Shown: in pieces, positions 1 through 5,563 of the stretch
Layout of the letters: each line of letters starts with the position of its first letter
How positions within the stretch are numbered: position 1 is the first letter of the stretch
Source: Akkermansiaceae bacterium UBA6138
GTDB taxonomy: Bacteria; Verrucomicrobiota; Verrucomicrobiia; Verrucomicrobiales; DEV007
Length of the DNA: 9,290 bases
Assembly (NCBI GenBank): GCA_002422425.1
Contig: DIVG01000085.1
Span: 17,004 to 26,293 of the forward strand
Direction: 5' to 3'
Notes under the pieces: generated by a model
What the model saw: the letters and a program-made list of their open reading frames with translations, nothing else
Told to the model about the DNA's origin: nothing
Databases searched by the model: none
Position numbers and translations under genes: made by a program

Positions 1-573
1 GCGCACTCGGAAGGCATTCGATTCGTCGAGGTCGTGGCGGAGGATGCCGGACCCGGCGGGCGGGGCTCCGTCGCTGATGGCAAAGTAGCGTTTTTCAGCG
101 AGGTGCCAGTTTTCCTGCAGGGTGTGTTTCGCGGTCTCGTTCAGGGCGAAAACCATGAGCCCGCTCGTCTCCCGATCGAGCCGGTGCACGATCCAGACCC
201 GCGCCTGACGGTCCCGTCTCCCGGCACGGACGTAGTCGGTGAGCGCGGTGTAGGCGGTGGAGTCACCTCCGGCATCGGTCGCGATGGAAAGTAGATTGGC
301 AGGTTTTTCGATGACGATGACCGCTTCGTCCTCGTAACGGATTACCATCCCGGCGGGGAGGCGGGGGCCGGGCGCGGGTTTGACTTTCGTTGAGACCTCG
401 ACGATGTCGCCGGCTTTGAGCGGGTGATCGGAGCGCACGACAACGATACCGTTGACGGAAATGCCTTCGTATTTCAGCCATTGGCGCACCTTGACGCGTT
501 TTACCTCTGGCAGTTGCGCGAAGAGAAAAGCGAGGAGCGGGCTGTCCCCGGTCGCGGCAAGGGTCGCGTTCAT
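1..573 (-). CDS. RluA-family RNA pseudouridine synthase (C-terminus cut by window edge)
   Basis: The protein should isomerise specific uridines to pseudouridine in ribosomal or transfer RNA, in the cytoplasm. The 191 visible codons show an N-terminal S4-like RNA-binding domain at about residues 12-61 (LLAFLFAQ...VRQWLKYEGISVNG), then the start of the catalytic domain (VIVIEKPANLLS at 86-96). The family signature HRLDRETSG lies at 130-138, with Asp133 as the expected catalytic aspartate. The C-terminal part of the catalytic domain lies beyond base 1. The ATG at 573 shares its A with the TGA of the methyltransferase upstream (TGATG), which suggests translational coupling. No Shine-Dalgarno site is visible. 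RluA, RluC, RluD and related enzymes cannot be told apart from this fragment, so the target uridine is unknown. The family call is firm. Confidence 0.93.
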   Translation of the reverse strand, partial: MNATLAATGDSPLLAFLFAQLPEVKRVKVRQWLKYEGISVNGIVVVRSDHPLKAGDIVEVSTKVKPAPGPRLPAGMVIRYEDEAVIVIEKPANLLSIATDAGGDSTAYTALTDYVRAGRRDRQARVWIVHRLDRETSGLMVFALNETAKHTLQENWHLAEKRYFAISDGAPPAGSGILRHDLDESNAFRVR

Positions 574-1370
574 CAGGATTTTTTCAGGACGAGGACGAGA
601 TCGGCGTAGCTGTCGTCGAATTTCCGCTGTTCGTCGGGATCGTGGCGGAAATCATGGCAGGCGACCAGTTTCAGGGAGGTGATGGCGCCGATGAGCCGGC
701 GCAACTGGGCGGCGGAGTAGCTGCGAACGGACCAGCGGGTTTCCTGCCGCAGCACTCTGCCGTCGGGTCCGGTAACACGGAGACGTGTCCGCATCGCTTC
801 GCTACGGGTCCCGGGATCGACCGGCCAGGTGCGGGTGTTGCATACGACCTCGATGCCGTCGCGGGTCACGACCCAGCGCTCGTGTGAAATTTTTGACGAG
901 CGGTAGTCGGTGAGATGAAGGCCGAGAACAAAAATGCCGCCCGGATTCAGAGCGCTGGCAACCCGCTCGAGGGAGGCGCGGGCGTCAGTTTCAGTGAGGA
1001 GATATTTGAAGGTGCTCACGAGGCAGTGGACAAGGTCGAACCGTTTTCCGCCGGGGACAGAGAAACTCTCCATGCGATCCTCCCAGAGGCGGGCGACCAG
1101 TTTTTCATGGGAGAGGCGGTCACTCGCAAAGGTTAGCATGCGGGGGTTCGCATCGAAACCGGCGGCGTTCCAACCGCGGGCGGCGAACTCGCGAATGAGG
1201 CGACCGCTCCCGCAGGCGAGTTCGAGTGCGGAGCGATTTTTCCCGGCTGTAGTTCCGTGACGCTCAAACATCACCTCGAGAAAATTGGCTTCATCAACGG
1301 TGTCTTCGTCGAAGATAATATCATAGTAAAGCGGGGTGTCGTACCAGTCGACGTGCGCGGGAGCGGGCAT
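573..1370 (-). CDS. Class I SAM-dependent methyltransferase
   Basis: This is a 265-residue Rossmann-fold methyltransferase with unknown substrate. Motif I, the SAM-binding glycine loop, is ALELACGSGR at 48-57. The acidic residue after strand 2, expected to hold the SAM ribose, is Asp73 in GFDANPRML. A motif IV-like stretch FDLVHCLVSTF lies at 111-121 and the post-strand-5 segment LNPGGIFVLGLH at 141-152. The C-terminal 110 residues (R-rich, with RWSVRSYSAAQLRRLI) probably form the substrate-side lid. No signal peptide is seen, so it is cytoplasmic. It lies 15 bases after the alpha/beta hydrolase and overlaps the RluA gene by one base, so it is probably the middle gene of a leftward operon. 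The pairing with a pseudouridine synthase makes an RNA substrate conceivable, but nothing in the sequence shows it; small-molecule methylation is equally possible. Confidence 0.88.
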   Translation of the reverse strand: MPAPAHVDWYDTPLYYDIIFDEDTVDEANFLEVMFERHGTTAGKNRSALELACGSGRLIREFAARGWNAAGFDANPRMLTFASDRLSHEKLVARLWEDRMESFSVPGGKRFDLVHCLVSTFKYLLTETDARASLERVASALNPGGIFVLGLHLTDYRSSKISHERWVVTRDGIEVVCNTRTWPVDPGTRSEAMRTRLRVTGPDGRVLRQETRWSVRSYSAAQLRRLIGAITSLKLVACHDFRHDPDEQRKFDDSYADLVLVLKKS

Positions 1371-1385
1371 CGGGAAGGAGTTTTT

Positions 1386-2258
1386 CTAAAGCGCTGTCTT
1401 TACCTCGACAAGCAATTTGCTGTCGACGAGCCACTCCCGGAAGCGAAGGGGCCAGTCCCCGGCACCGCCGGTTGAATCGGGCCGGTAGCCGAATCCGTGG
1501 CCGGCATTCGCGTAGACGTGCATTTCGGCGGGGACTCCGGCGGCGTGATATTTTAAATACACCTCGGCCATGCCCCGCGAAATGTCAGGTCTGTCCTGTT
1601 GGCCAAAGACAATGAAGGCCGGCGGCATCCCCGCTTCGACCGTGAAGGTGCCGGATTTGCCGGGGTAGATGAGTCCCTGAAAATCGGGTCGCGAGCTTTC
1701 CCGCTCGATCGGATCGGTCGCATCGGCCTGACCGGGATCGGACTTCATCGCGGCGTAGGCGGCGAGTTCGCCTCCGGCGGAAAAGCCGAGGACTCCGACC
1801 CGATCCGGTCTGATTCCCCATTCGGCGGCACGGCTTCGGATGAGTCTGAGGGCCCGTCGGGTGTCGGCCATGGCGTGGTCTTCAATGGTGTAGGTCGAGC
1901 CCTCTTCGCGGGAGAGACGGTATTTCAGGACGAAGGCGGCGATGCCGTGATCGGCGAGCCATTGGCCGAGGGCGTACCCTTCGTGACCGAGGCAGAGGAC
2001 ACGGTGGCCGCCACCGGGAGCGACGATCACGGCGGTGCCGGTCGCTTGGCGCGGTTCGGGCAGGTAGGGCGTAATTGACGGCTGATGGACATGGTAAACG
2101 TTGGTCTTACCCTCGATTTTTTCGGGGATGTCGCGTAAACCTTCGGATCCGGGGGCTCCGGTCGGCCAGAGAGCAACCGCTGCGGGCGGTTCGGCAGCGG
2201 AGGTGAAGGCGGTAACAAGGGGCCAAAGCGCGGCCGCGAGAGAAATTTGACGAAGCAT
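1386..2258 (-). CDS. Secreted alpha/beta hydrolase (acetylesterase-like)
   Basis: This is a 290-residue serine hydrolase, probably a carbohydrate or small-molecule esterase. The chosen ATG at 2258 begins MLRQISLAAALWPLVTAFTSAAEP, a clear signal peptide of about 22 residues. An in-frame ATG at 2336 would add 26 polar residues in front and hide it. Visible catalytic parts are the oxyanion-hole strand VAPGGGH (79-85), the nucleophile elbow GFSAGG with Ser160, the acid region FGQQDRPD with Asp222, and the His region NAGHGFGY with His254. This order matches the Aes/BD-FAE-like hydrolases that Planctomycetota and Verrucomicrobiota carry in many copies, often annotated as acetyl-xylan esterase or xylanase. 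Substrate cannot be read from sequence. It is the first gene of the leftward cluster and diverges from msrB across 147 bases. It could equally be a peptidase-like S9 relative, but it lacks a propeller domain. Confidence 0.88.
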   Translation of the reverse strand: MLRQISLAAALWPLVTAFTSAAEPPAAVALWPTGAPGSEGLRDIPEKIEGKTNVYHVHQPSITPYLPEPRQATGTAVIVAPGGGHRVLCLGHEGYALGQWLADHGIAAFVLKYRLSREEGSTYTIEDHAMADTRRALRLIRSRAAEWGIRPDRVGVLGFSAGGELAAYAAMKSDPGQADATDPIERESSRPDFQGLIYPGKSGTFTVEAGMPPAFIVFGQQDRPDISRGMAEVYLKYHAAGVPAEMHVYANAGHGFGYRPDSTGGAGDWPLRFREWLVDSKLLVEVKTAL

Positions 2259-2265
2259 GATGGGA

Positions 2266-2271
2266 TTTTTA
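2266..2271 (-). promoter_or_regulatory. Possible -10 box for the alpha/beta hydrolase
   Basis: Read leftward, TAAAAA ends seven bases before the ATG at 2258. No good -35 hexamer precedes it at 16-18 bases. A dyad, TTTCGC-ACA-GCGAAA (2286-2300), sits where a -35 would be. The spacing fits a transcript starting at or next to the ATG. It is weak alone and is listed because the same geometry recurs at other genes here. Confidence 0.3.
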
Positions 2272-2285
2272 GCGCTCTTTTCCCG

Positions 2286-2300
2286 TTTCGCACAGCGAAA
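2286..2300. repeat. Short inverted repeat in the hydrolase/msrB divergent region
   Basis: TTTCGC and GCGAAA form perfect 6-bp arms around ACA. Its centre is 35 bases from the hydrolase ATG. Dyads with 6-bp arms are expected by chance about once across the upstream regions of this window, so an operator role is only a possibility. Confidence 0.35.
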
Positions 2301-2370
2301 AGGCTGCCCCTGAAGCCGCCTTGTGTCACTGCCCACCCGTCAGATAAGCGGCAATCGGGCGATCGCGTCT

Positions 2371-2399
2371 TTGACCTCGCTGGGAAAATCCTCTATTGT
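2371..2399 (+). promoter_or_regulatory. Sigma70-like promoter of msrB, close to the start codon
   Basis: TTGACC (2371-2376) and TATTGT (2394-2399) are separated by exactly 17 bases. The -10 box ends six bases before the msrB ATG at 2406, so transcription would start at or within a base or two of the A of ATG. No ribosome binding site is present between them. The -35 lies inside a 22-bp element that recurs upstream of leuB. Confidence 0.6.
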
Positions 2400-2405
2400 T
2401 CCGCC

Positions 2406-2996
2406 ATGAAAAGGATTGTTCTCCTCTCTTCCTCCTTGTGCCTGGCTGGTTTTTCGGCCATTCTTTTCGCCAGCACCGAAGAGAAGCCCGAAAAACAAAA
2501 GCCTGTGATCGAAGTTGCCACATCCGCTCCGGAACAGCCGACCGGTCCTGTCGAAAGGACGGATGAAGAGTGGAAGAAGATCCTCACTCCGGAGCAGTAT
2601 CGCATCCTGAGGGAAGCGGGGACTGAGCGTGCCAACGGCCGGGTCTACGAGGAGTTCAAGAAACACGGCGGCGGGACCTACTATTGCGCCGGCTGCAATG
2701 CCGAACTGTTCACCTCAAACGAAAAGTTTGATTCCAAATGCGGCTGGCCCTCCTTCTACGATCCGGCCAAGGCGAAGAATGTGAAATATAGCACCGACTT
2801 CCACCTCGGTTATGCGCGCACCGAAGTGCTCTGCAAAGTGTGCAACGGCCATCTCGGTCACGTTTTCGAGGGAGAGGGTTTCGATACCCCGACTGACAAA
2901 CGTTACTGCATCAACGGTACCGTTTTGAAGTTCGTCCCGCACGGCGAATCCGATCCCGAGCCCGGGAAGGCGGAAGCGCCGGCGAAGACCGAGTGA
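2406..2996 (+). CDS. msrB: Peptide-methionine (R)-S-oxide reductase MsrB, secreted form
   Basis: The enzyme reduces the R epimer of methionine sulfoxide in proteins back to methionine. The product is 196 residues. Residues 1-23 (MKRIVLLSSSLCLAGFSAILFAS) look like a signal peptide, followed by a Glu/Lys/Pro-rich linker to about 50, so the catalytic domain (about 52-180) should work outside the cytoplasm. Two zinc CxxC pairs are visible, CAGC (94-97) and CKVC (143-146). The catalytic cysteine is Cys168 in RYCIN. Cys112 in KCGWPSFYDP is the likely resolving cysteine. HLGHVF (149-154) and GTVLKF (171-176) are further family marks. The ATG at 2406 is preferred over an in-frame ATG at 2247 because the latter would add 53 polar residues ahead of the signal peptide and would start inside the upstream promoter region. 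No MsrA partner is in the window. Confidence 0.95.
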   Translation: MKRIVLLSSSLCLAGFSAILFASTEEKPEKQKPVIEVATSAPEQPTGPVERTDEEWKKILTPEQYRILREAGTERANGRVYEEFKKHGGGTYYCAGCNAELFTSNEKFDSKCGWPSFYDPAKAKNVKYSTDFHLGYARTEVLCKVCNGHLGHVFEGEGFDTPTDKRYCINGTVLKFVPHGESDPEPGKAEAPAKTE

Positions 2997-3019
2997 TTTC
3001 CCGGCCAGTTTGCCTCAGG

Positions 3020-3060
3020 GAAGCGGCTCGGCCACGCTTCGGGAAGTCTCCGCTATTTTT
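3020..3060 (+). terminator. Weak terminator candidate after msrB
   Basis: GAAGCG (3020-3025) can pair with CGCTTC (3035-3040) across a 9-base loop. Alternatively AGCGG (3022-3026) can pair with CCGCT (3050-3054), which is followed directly by ATTTTT. Either stem is short, so intrinsic termination is uncertain. The rest of the 101-base gap before fabG shows only the fabG promoter candidate. Confidence 0.3.
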
Positions 3061-3062
3061 CG

Positions 3063-3089
3063 TTGCAGGGTGGGGCGGCATGTGAGAAT
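3063..3089 (+). promoter_or_regulatory. Candidate promoter of fabG
   Basis: TTGCAG (3063-3068) is followed after 15 bases by GAGAAT (3084-3089), preceded by TGT as in extended -10 boxes. The -10 ends eight bases before the ATG at 3098. Spacing is short and the hexamers imperfect, so the call is tentative. The distance to the ATG again implies almost no leader. Confidence 0.4.
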
Positions 3090-3097
3090 TAGCGGGC

Positions 3098-3844
3098 ATG
3101 AGTCAATTTCAAGATCGTGTCGTCGTTGTGACCGGTTCGGGCCGGGGCATAGGTAAAGAAATCGCGAAGGCCTTTGTCGAGCAGGGGGCGAAGGTTGCCG
3201 TGGCGAGCCGGACGGAGGCGAACTCGCGGGCCGCTGCGGAGGAACTCAACGCGCTTGGCAGAGGCATTGCGAAGGGTTACGCCGTCGACATCGCGAGCTA
3301 CGAGGCCACGATCGAATTCGGCAAGCAGGTCGCGGCCGATCTCGGTCCGGTCAGCATTCTTGTGAACAATGCCGGAGTGACAAGGGACGGTCTCGCCTTG
3401 CGGATGAGCGAAGAGGATTGGGACATCGTCCTCGATACTAATCTCAAAGGGGCTTTTAACGCAGTGAAGGCCTTCCAGCGCACGCTTCTCAAAGCGGAGG
3501 ACGCCCGGATCATCAATATCAGCTCCGTGATCGGCCTGATGGGCAATGCGGGGCAGGCGAACTACGCGGCGAGTAAGGCGGGGCTCATCGGTTTCACCAA
3601 AGCGCTCGCGAAAGAGTTCGCCGGCCGCAGGGTCTGCGTCAACGCGGTGGCTCCCGGATTCATCGTCACGGACATGACGGACGATCTTACCGAAGAAGTC
3701 CAGGAGGCGATCAAAAAGAACATCCCACTCGGCACCTTCGGCGAGACGGGCGACATTGCCCATGCGGTCCTGTTTCTCGCCGGTCGCGAGGCCCGCTATA
3801 TCACCGGTCAGGTACTCACCGTGGACGGTGGCATGGTGATGTGA
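3098..3844 (+). CDS. fabG: 3-oxoacyl-[ACP] reductase FabG (SDR family)
   Basis: This cytoplasmic short-chain dehydrogenase is expected to reduce 3-oxoacyl-ACP to 3-hydroxyacyl-ACP with NADPH in fatty acid elongation. Its 248 residues match the usual FabG length. The cofactor loop TGSGRGIG is at 12-19 and NNAG at 90-93. The catalytic tetrad is Asn115 (DTNLKGAF), Ser143 (INISSVIG), Tyr156 and Lys160 (YAASK). PGFIVTDMT (187-194 region) and the C-terminal VDGGMVM are typical of FabG. Arg39 in ASRTE suits NADPH preference. No acpP, fabD or fabF lies next to it, which are the usual neighbours, so this may be a stand-alone or second copy. Members of this family acting on polyhydroxyalkanoate precursors or other ketones look similar, so the pathway is inferred from overall resemblance. 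Confidence 0.88.
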   Translation: MSQFQDRVVVVTGSGRGIGKEIAKAFVEQGAKVAVASRTEANSRAAAEELNALGRGIAKGYAVDIASYEATIEFGKQVAADLGPVSILVNNAGVTRDGLALRMSEEDWDIVLDTNLKGAFNAVKAFQRTLLKAEDARIINISSVIGLMGNAGQANYAASKAGLIGFTKALAKEFAGRRVCVNAVAPGFIVTDMTDDLTEEVQEAIKKNIPLGTFGETGDIAHAVLFLAGREARYITGQVLTVDGGMVM

Positions 3845-3845
3845 G

Positions 3846-3874
3846 GGAGGCGGGACTACAGGACGGAGGCGGGA
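3846..3874. repeat. Direct repeat GGAGGCGGGA, two copies 19 bp apart
   Basis: Identical 10-base units occupy 3846-3855 and 3865-3874, directly after the fabG stop codon. The 19-bp period is close to two helical turns. The strand is G-rich. The function is unknown; it may be the trace of a small duplication or a paired binding site. Confidence 0.5.
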
Positions 3875-3884
3875 AAGATTTCCC
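3871..3884. repeat. Palindrome GGGAAA-GA-TTTCCC
   Basis: Perfect 6-bp arms around two bases overlap the second unit of the direct repeat and abut the hairpin at 3882-3907. The loop is too short for an RNA stem but the site could serve as a protein-binding dyad. No regulator is identified. Confidence 0.4.
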
Positions 3885-3907
3885 CGCGAAGAGAATTTTC
3901 GGCGGGG
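3882..3907 (+). terminator. GC-rich hairpin between fabG and the GNAT gene
   Basis: CCCCGC (3882-3887) pairs with GCGGGG (3902-3907). GAA and TTC extend the stem to nine pairs with one bulged G, leaving a 7-base loop GAGAATT. No T-run follows, so it is not a classic intrinsic terminator. It could stabilise the fabG 3' end or terminate weakly. Confidence 0.4.
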
Positions 3908-3920
3908 CTTGAACGTGTCC

Positions 3921-3938
3921 CGAATTGCATTGAATTCG
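3921..3938. repeat. Inverted repeat over the GNAT promoter -35
   Basis: CGAATT and AATTCG are perfect 6-bp arms with a 6-base spacer. The dyad overlaps the candidate -35 TTGAAT and is centred 35 bases before the ATG. Chance cannot be excluded at this arm length. Confidence 0.35.
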
Positions 3939-3958
3939 TGAGTGTGATTCGCTAAACG
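3930..3958 (+). promoter_or_regulatory. Candidate promoter of the GNAT gene
   Basis: TTGAAT (3930-3935) and TAAACG (3953-3958) are 17 bases apart. The -10 ends six bases before the ATG at 3965, the same geometry as at msrB. A purine stretch GGAAAG lies in the last bases before the ATG but too close for a normal ribosome binding site. Confidence 0.45.
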
Positions 3959-3964
3959 GAAAGC

Positions 3965-4891
3965 ATGTTCAAGATGCGCCTGATGAGGGCGGCGGACTTT
4001 GATGCCGTCGCCGAACTGATTTTTCTGTCGACCAACTCCTGGTATCAGCAGCGGCTCGGGCACTCTATTTTTCAATGCCGCCCGCAGGATTGTCGCGTCT
4101 TCTGCGAGGTCTACGATGATCTTGATCCCGACGGGGGGCTTGTTCTCGAGCACCGCCGCACGGGCATGATCGCGGGTTCGTGCTTTTTCCATCCGCGGGA
4201 GACGCATGTTTCGCTGGGGATCATGAACGTGCATCCGAATTACTTCGGCCACGGCATCGCCGGGCGGCTCCTCCAGCGCATCATCGACGAGGCGGAGAGT
4301 CGCGACCTGCCTTTGCGACTCGTCTCAAGCGCGCTGAATCTGGATTCGTATTCGCTCTACAATCGCCACGGGTTTGTCCCTTTTTGCCTGTATCAGGATA
4401 TGGTCGTCACTGTTCCCGAAACAGGGTTACCGGGAAAGGCGGACCCCTCACTGCCGCGCGTGCGGGAGGCCACGTCCTCGGATATCACGGCGATGGGGCG
4501 GCTTGAGTTCGAGATCAGCGGGATCTCGCGGGAGCAGGATTATTGTTATTTTATTGAGAATCGCCGGGGGATCTGGAAGACCTTTGTCTCTCTTGATGAC
4601 AATGGCGAAGTCGACGGCTTTCTGAATTCGGTCGATCATGCGGCGACGAAGTTGATCGGACCCGGCGTGATGCGATGCGAGGCCTCGGCCGAGGCGTTGC
4701 TGCGAGCCCAGCTTGACCGCTATCGCGGAAAAGGCGTCGTCTTCATTTTGCCGACCGGCCAGAGCGGGCTCGTTCGCACGGCTTACTCGATCGGGGCGCG
4801 CAACTGCGAGCTGCATCTTGGGCAGGTTCGCGGTACGGCACAACCCGTCTCCGGCATTGTCATGCCGACCTTTTTGCCGGAATCGGCCTGA
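3965..4891 (+). CDS. GNAT-family N-acetyltransferase with two domains
   Basis: A 308-residue cytoplasmic protein. The N-terminal half (about 4-150) is a clear GNAT domain: beta-strand-4/motif A region GIMNVHPNYFGHGIAGRLL at 85-103 contains the acetyl-CoA pyrophosphate loop (FGHGIAG), and motif B DSYSLYNRHGFVPF lies at 127-140. The second half (about 165-308) restarts with REATSSDITAMGRLEFE, the usual opening of a GNAT domain, but has no recognisable acetyl-CoA loop; it ends with RNCELHLGQVRG. The layout is that of paired GNAT proteins in which the second domain is degenerate or belongs to the Acetyltransf_18 type. The substrate is unknown; small amines, peptides and antibiotics are all possible in this superfamily. 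The stop codon abuts the stop of the leftward cytochrome gene. An alternative start at the ATG of Met4 would change little. Confidence 0.85.
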   Translation: MFKMRLMRAADFDAVAELIFLSTNSWYQQRLGHSIFQCRPQDCRVFCEVYDDLDPDGGLVLEHRRTGMIAGSCFFHPRETHVSLGIMNVHPNYFGHGIAGRLLQRIIDEAESRDLPLRLVSSALNLDSYSLYNRHGFVPFCLYQDMVVTVPETGLPGKADPSLPRVREATSSDITAMGRLEFEISGISREQDYCYFIENRRGIWKTFVSLDDNGEVDGFLNSVDHAATKLIGPGVMRCEASAEALLRAQLDRYRGKGVVFILPTGQSGLVRTAYSIGARNCELHLGQVRGTAQPVSGIVMPTFLPESA

Positions 4892-5524
4892 TCACTGCCC
4901 TGCGAGTTTTCTCGCGAGGGCCTGGCTCTCGGGACTCAGGTTCGTGAGGGGATAGTTGAACAGGGAACCGTCTTCCTTTTTCAGGGTCACGCTGGTGTCG
5001 GCGAGCGAGACAAAGGCGGCCTGGAGAGAGGCCCCGGCGCTGTTCGTCCAGGTCTGCATGGCCCCGTCGGCCATGGCGGCGTCTCCGGCAGGGGGAGCGG
5101 TCACGGTGGTAGCCGGGGCAACGGGTTCGGCCCCTCCGGCTTCGAACTTGGCACCCATCGAGACCCACTTCTTCACGAGGTCGAGTTCGGCGGCAGTCAT
5201 CGCCTCGGCACCGCGCTCGCGGGCGGGCGGGGGAGGCATCGCGTCACCGTCGGTGCGGGGAAGGCCCGCTTTGATCGTGAGGAGGCTTTTTGCCGGGTCG
5301 CCGGGAATGATGAGCGGGTCATCACCGCCGATGCGCTTGGCAAAGTCTTCGGGAGTGTCCATGCGCAGGCCGCCTTTGGACTTCGGCCCGGTGTGGCACT
5401 TGAAACACTTCTTGTTCAGAATGGGGCGGATTTCCTCGTGGTAATCGACCGCACGCGCGGTTTCGAGAACAAAGCCCGACATGGCGAGGGCAAAGAAAGA
5501 GGGGAGGGGAAGGGTGATTTTCAT
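4892..5524 (-). CDS. Secreted c-type cytochrome domain fused to an SHD1-like domain
   Basis: A 210-residue exported protein. The start at 5524 gives MKITLPLPSFFALAMSGFVLETARA, a signal peptide with cleavage expected after residue 25. A start at 5590 would add 22 residues and lies upstream of the candidate promoter. Residues 28-125 form a planctomycete-type cytochrome c domain: YHEEIRPILNKKCFKCH has the heme-binding CxxCH at 40-44, then KSKGGLRMDT, GDPAKSLL, and AMPPPP with Met96 as possible axial ligand. After an Ala/Pro-rich linker (about 130-155), residues 157-206 (TWTNSAGASLQAAFVSL...VTLKKEDGS...LTNLSPES) resemble SHD1 domains. In this family PSCyt1-type domains usually head very long PSD1/PSCyt2 proteins; here the domain stands alone with SHD1. 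Electron transfer, sensing or surface binding are all possible. The stop codon touches that of the GNAT gene. Confidence 0.85.
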   Translation of the reverse strand: MKITLPLPSFFALAMSGFVLETARAVDYHEEIRPILNKKCFKCHTGPKSKGGLRMDTPEDFAKRIGGDDPLIIPGDPAKSLLTIKAGLPRTDGDAMPPPPARERGAEAMTAAELDLVKKWVSMGAKFEAGGAEPVAPATTVTAPPAGDAAMADGAMQTWTNSAGASLQAAFVSLADTSVTLKKEDGSLFNYPLTNLSPESQALARKLAGQ

Positions 5525-5543
5525 GGGTGACCCGGGGCGCTGT

Positions 5544-5563
5544 TTGGAAAGGGGGCTTTCCAA
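5544..5563. repeat. Perfect 8-bp inverted repeat upstream of the cytochrome gene
   Basis: TTGGAAAG (5544-5551) and CTTTCCAA (5556-5563) flank GGGG, and two G-U pairs would extend the stem in RNA. It lies 20-39 bases before the cytochrome ATG and covers the predicted transcription start. It is therefore either a repressor operator or a leader hairpin. Arms of this length are unlikely by chance in so short a gap. Confidence 0.6.

Noticed and set aside
1599..2078. A 159-codon open frame on the plus strand
   Set aside because: It is the complement of the alpha/beta hydrolase gene, which has a full catalytic triad and a signal peptide in its own frame.
2259..2336. N-terminal extension of the hydrolase from the ATG at 2336
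   Set aside because: The added 26 residues are polar and basic and would bury the signal peptide that begins at 2258.
2359..2366. GCGATCGC, the HIP1 octamer of cyanobacteria
   Set aside because: I noticed it only this once, and eight bases occur by chance; no gene here suggests a cyanobacterium.
2247..2405. N-terminal extension of msrB from an upstream in-frame ATG
   Set aside because: It would add 53 unrelated residues before a good signal peptide, overlap the start of the divergent hydrolase gene, and run through the likely msrB promoter.
3845..3873. Possible G-quadruplex after fabG
   Set aside because: Only three GGG runs lie on the strand within a reasonable distance; a two-tier structure is possible but too weak to call.
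3089..4252. A 387-codon open frame on the minus strand across fabG and the GNAT gene
   Set aside because: It lies opposite two genes with complete family motifs and its translation is an Arg/His/Asp-rich sequence with no motif, typical of the antisense of GC-rich genes.
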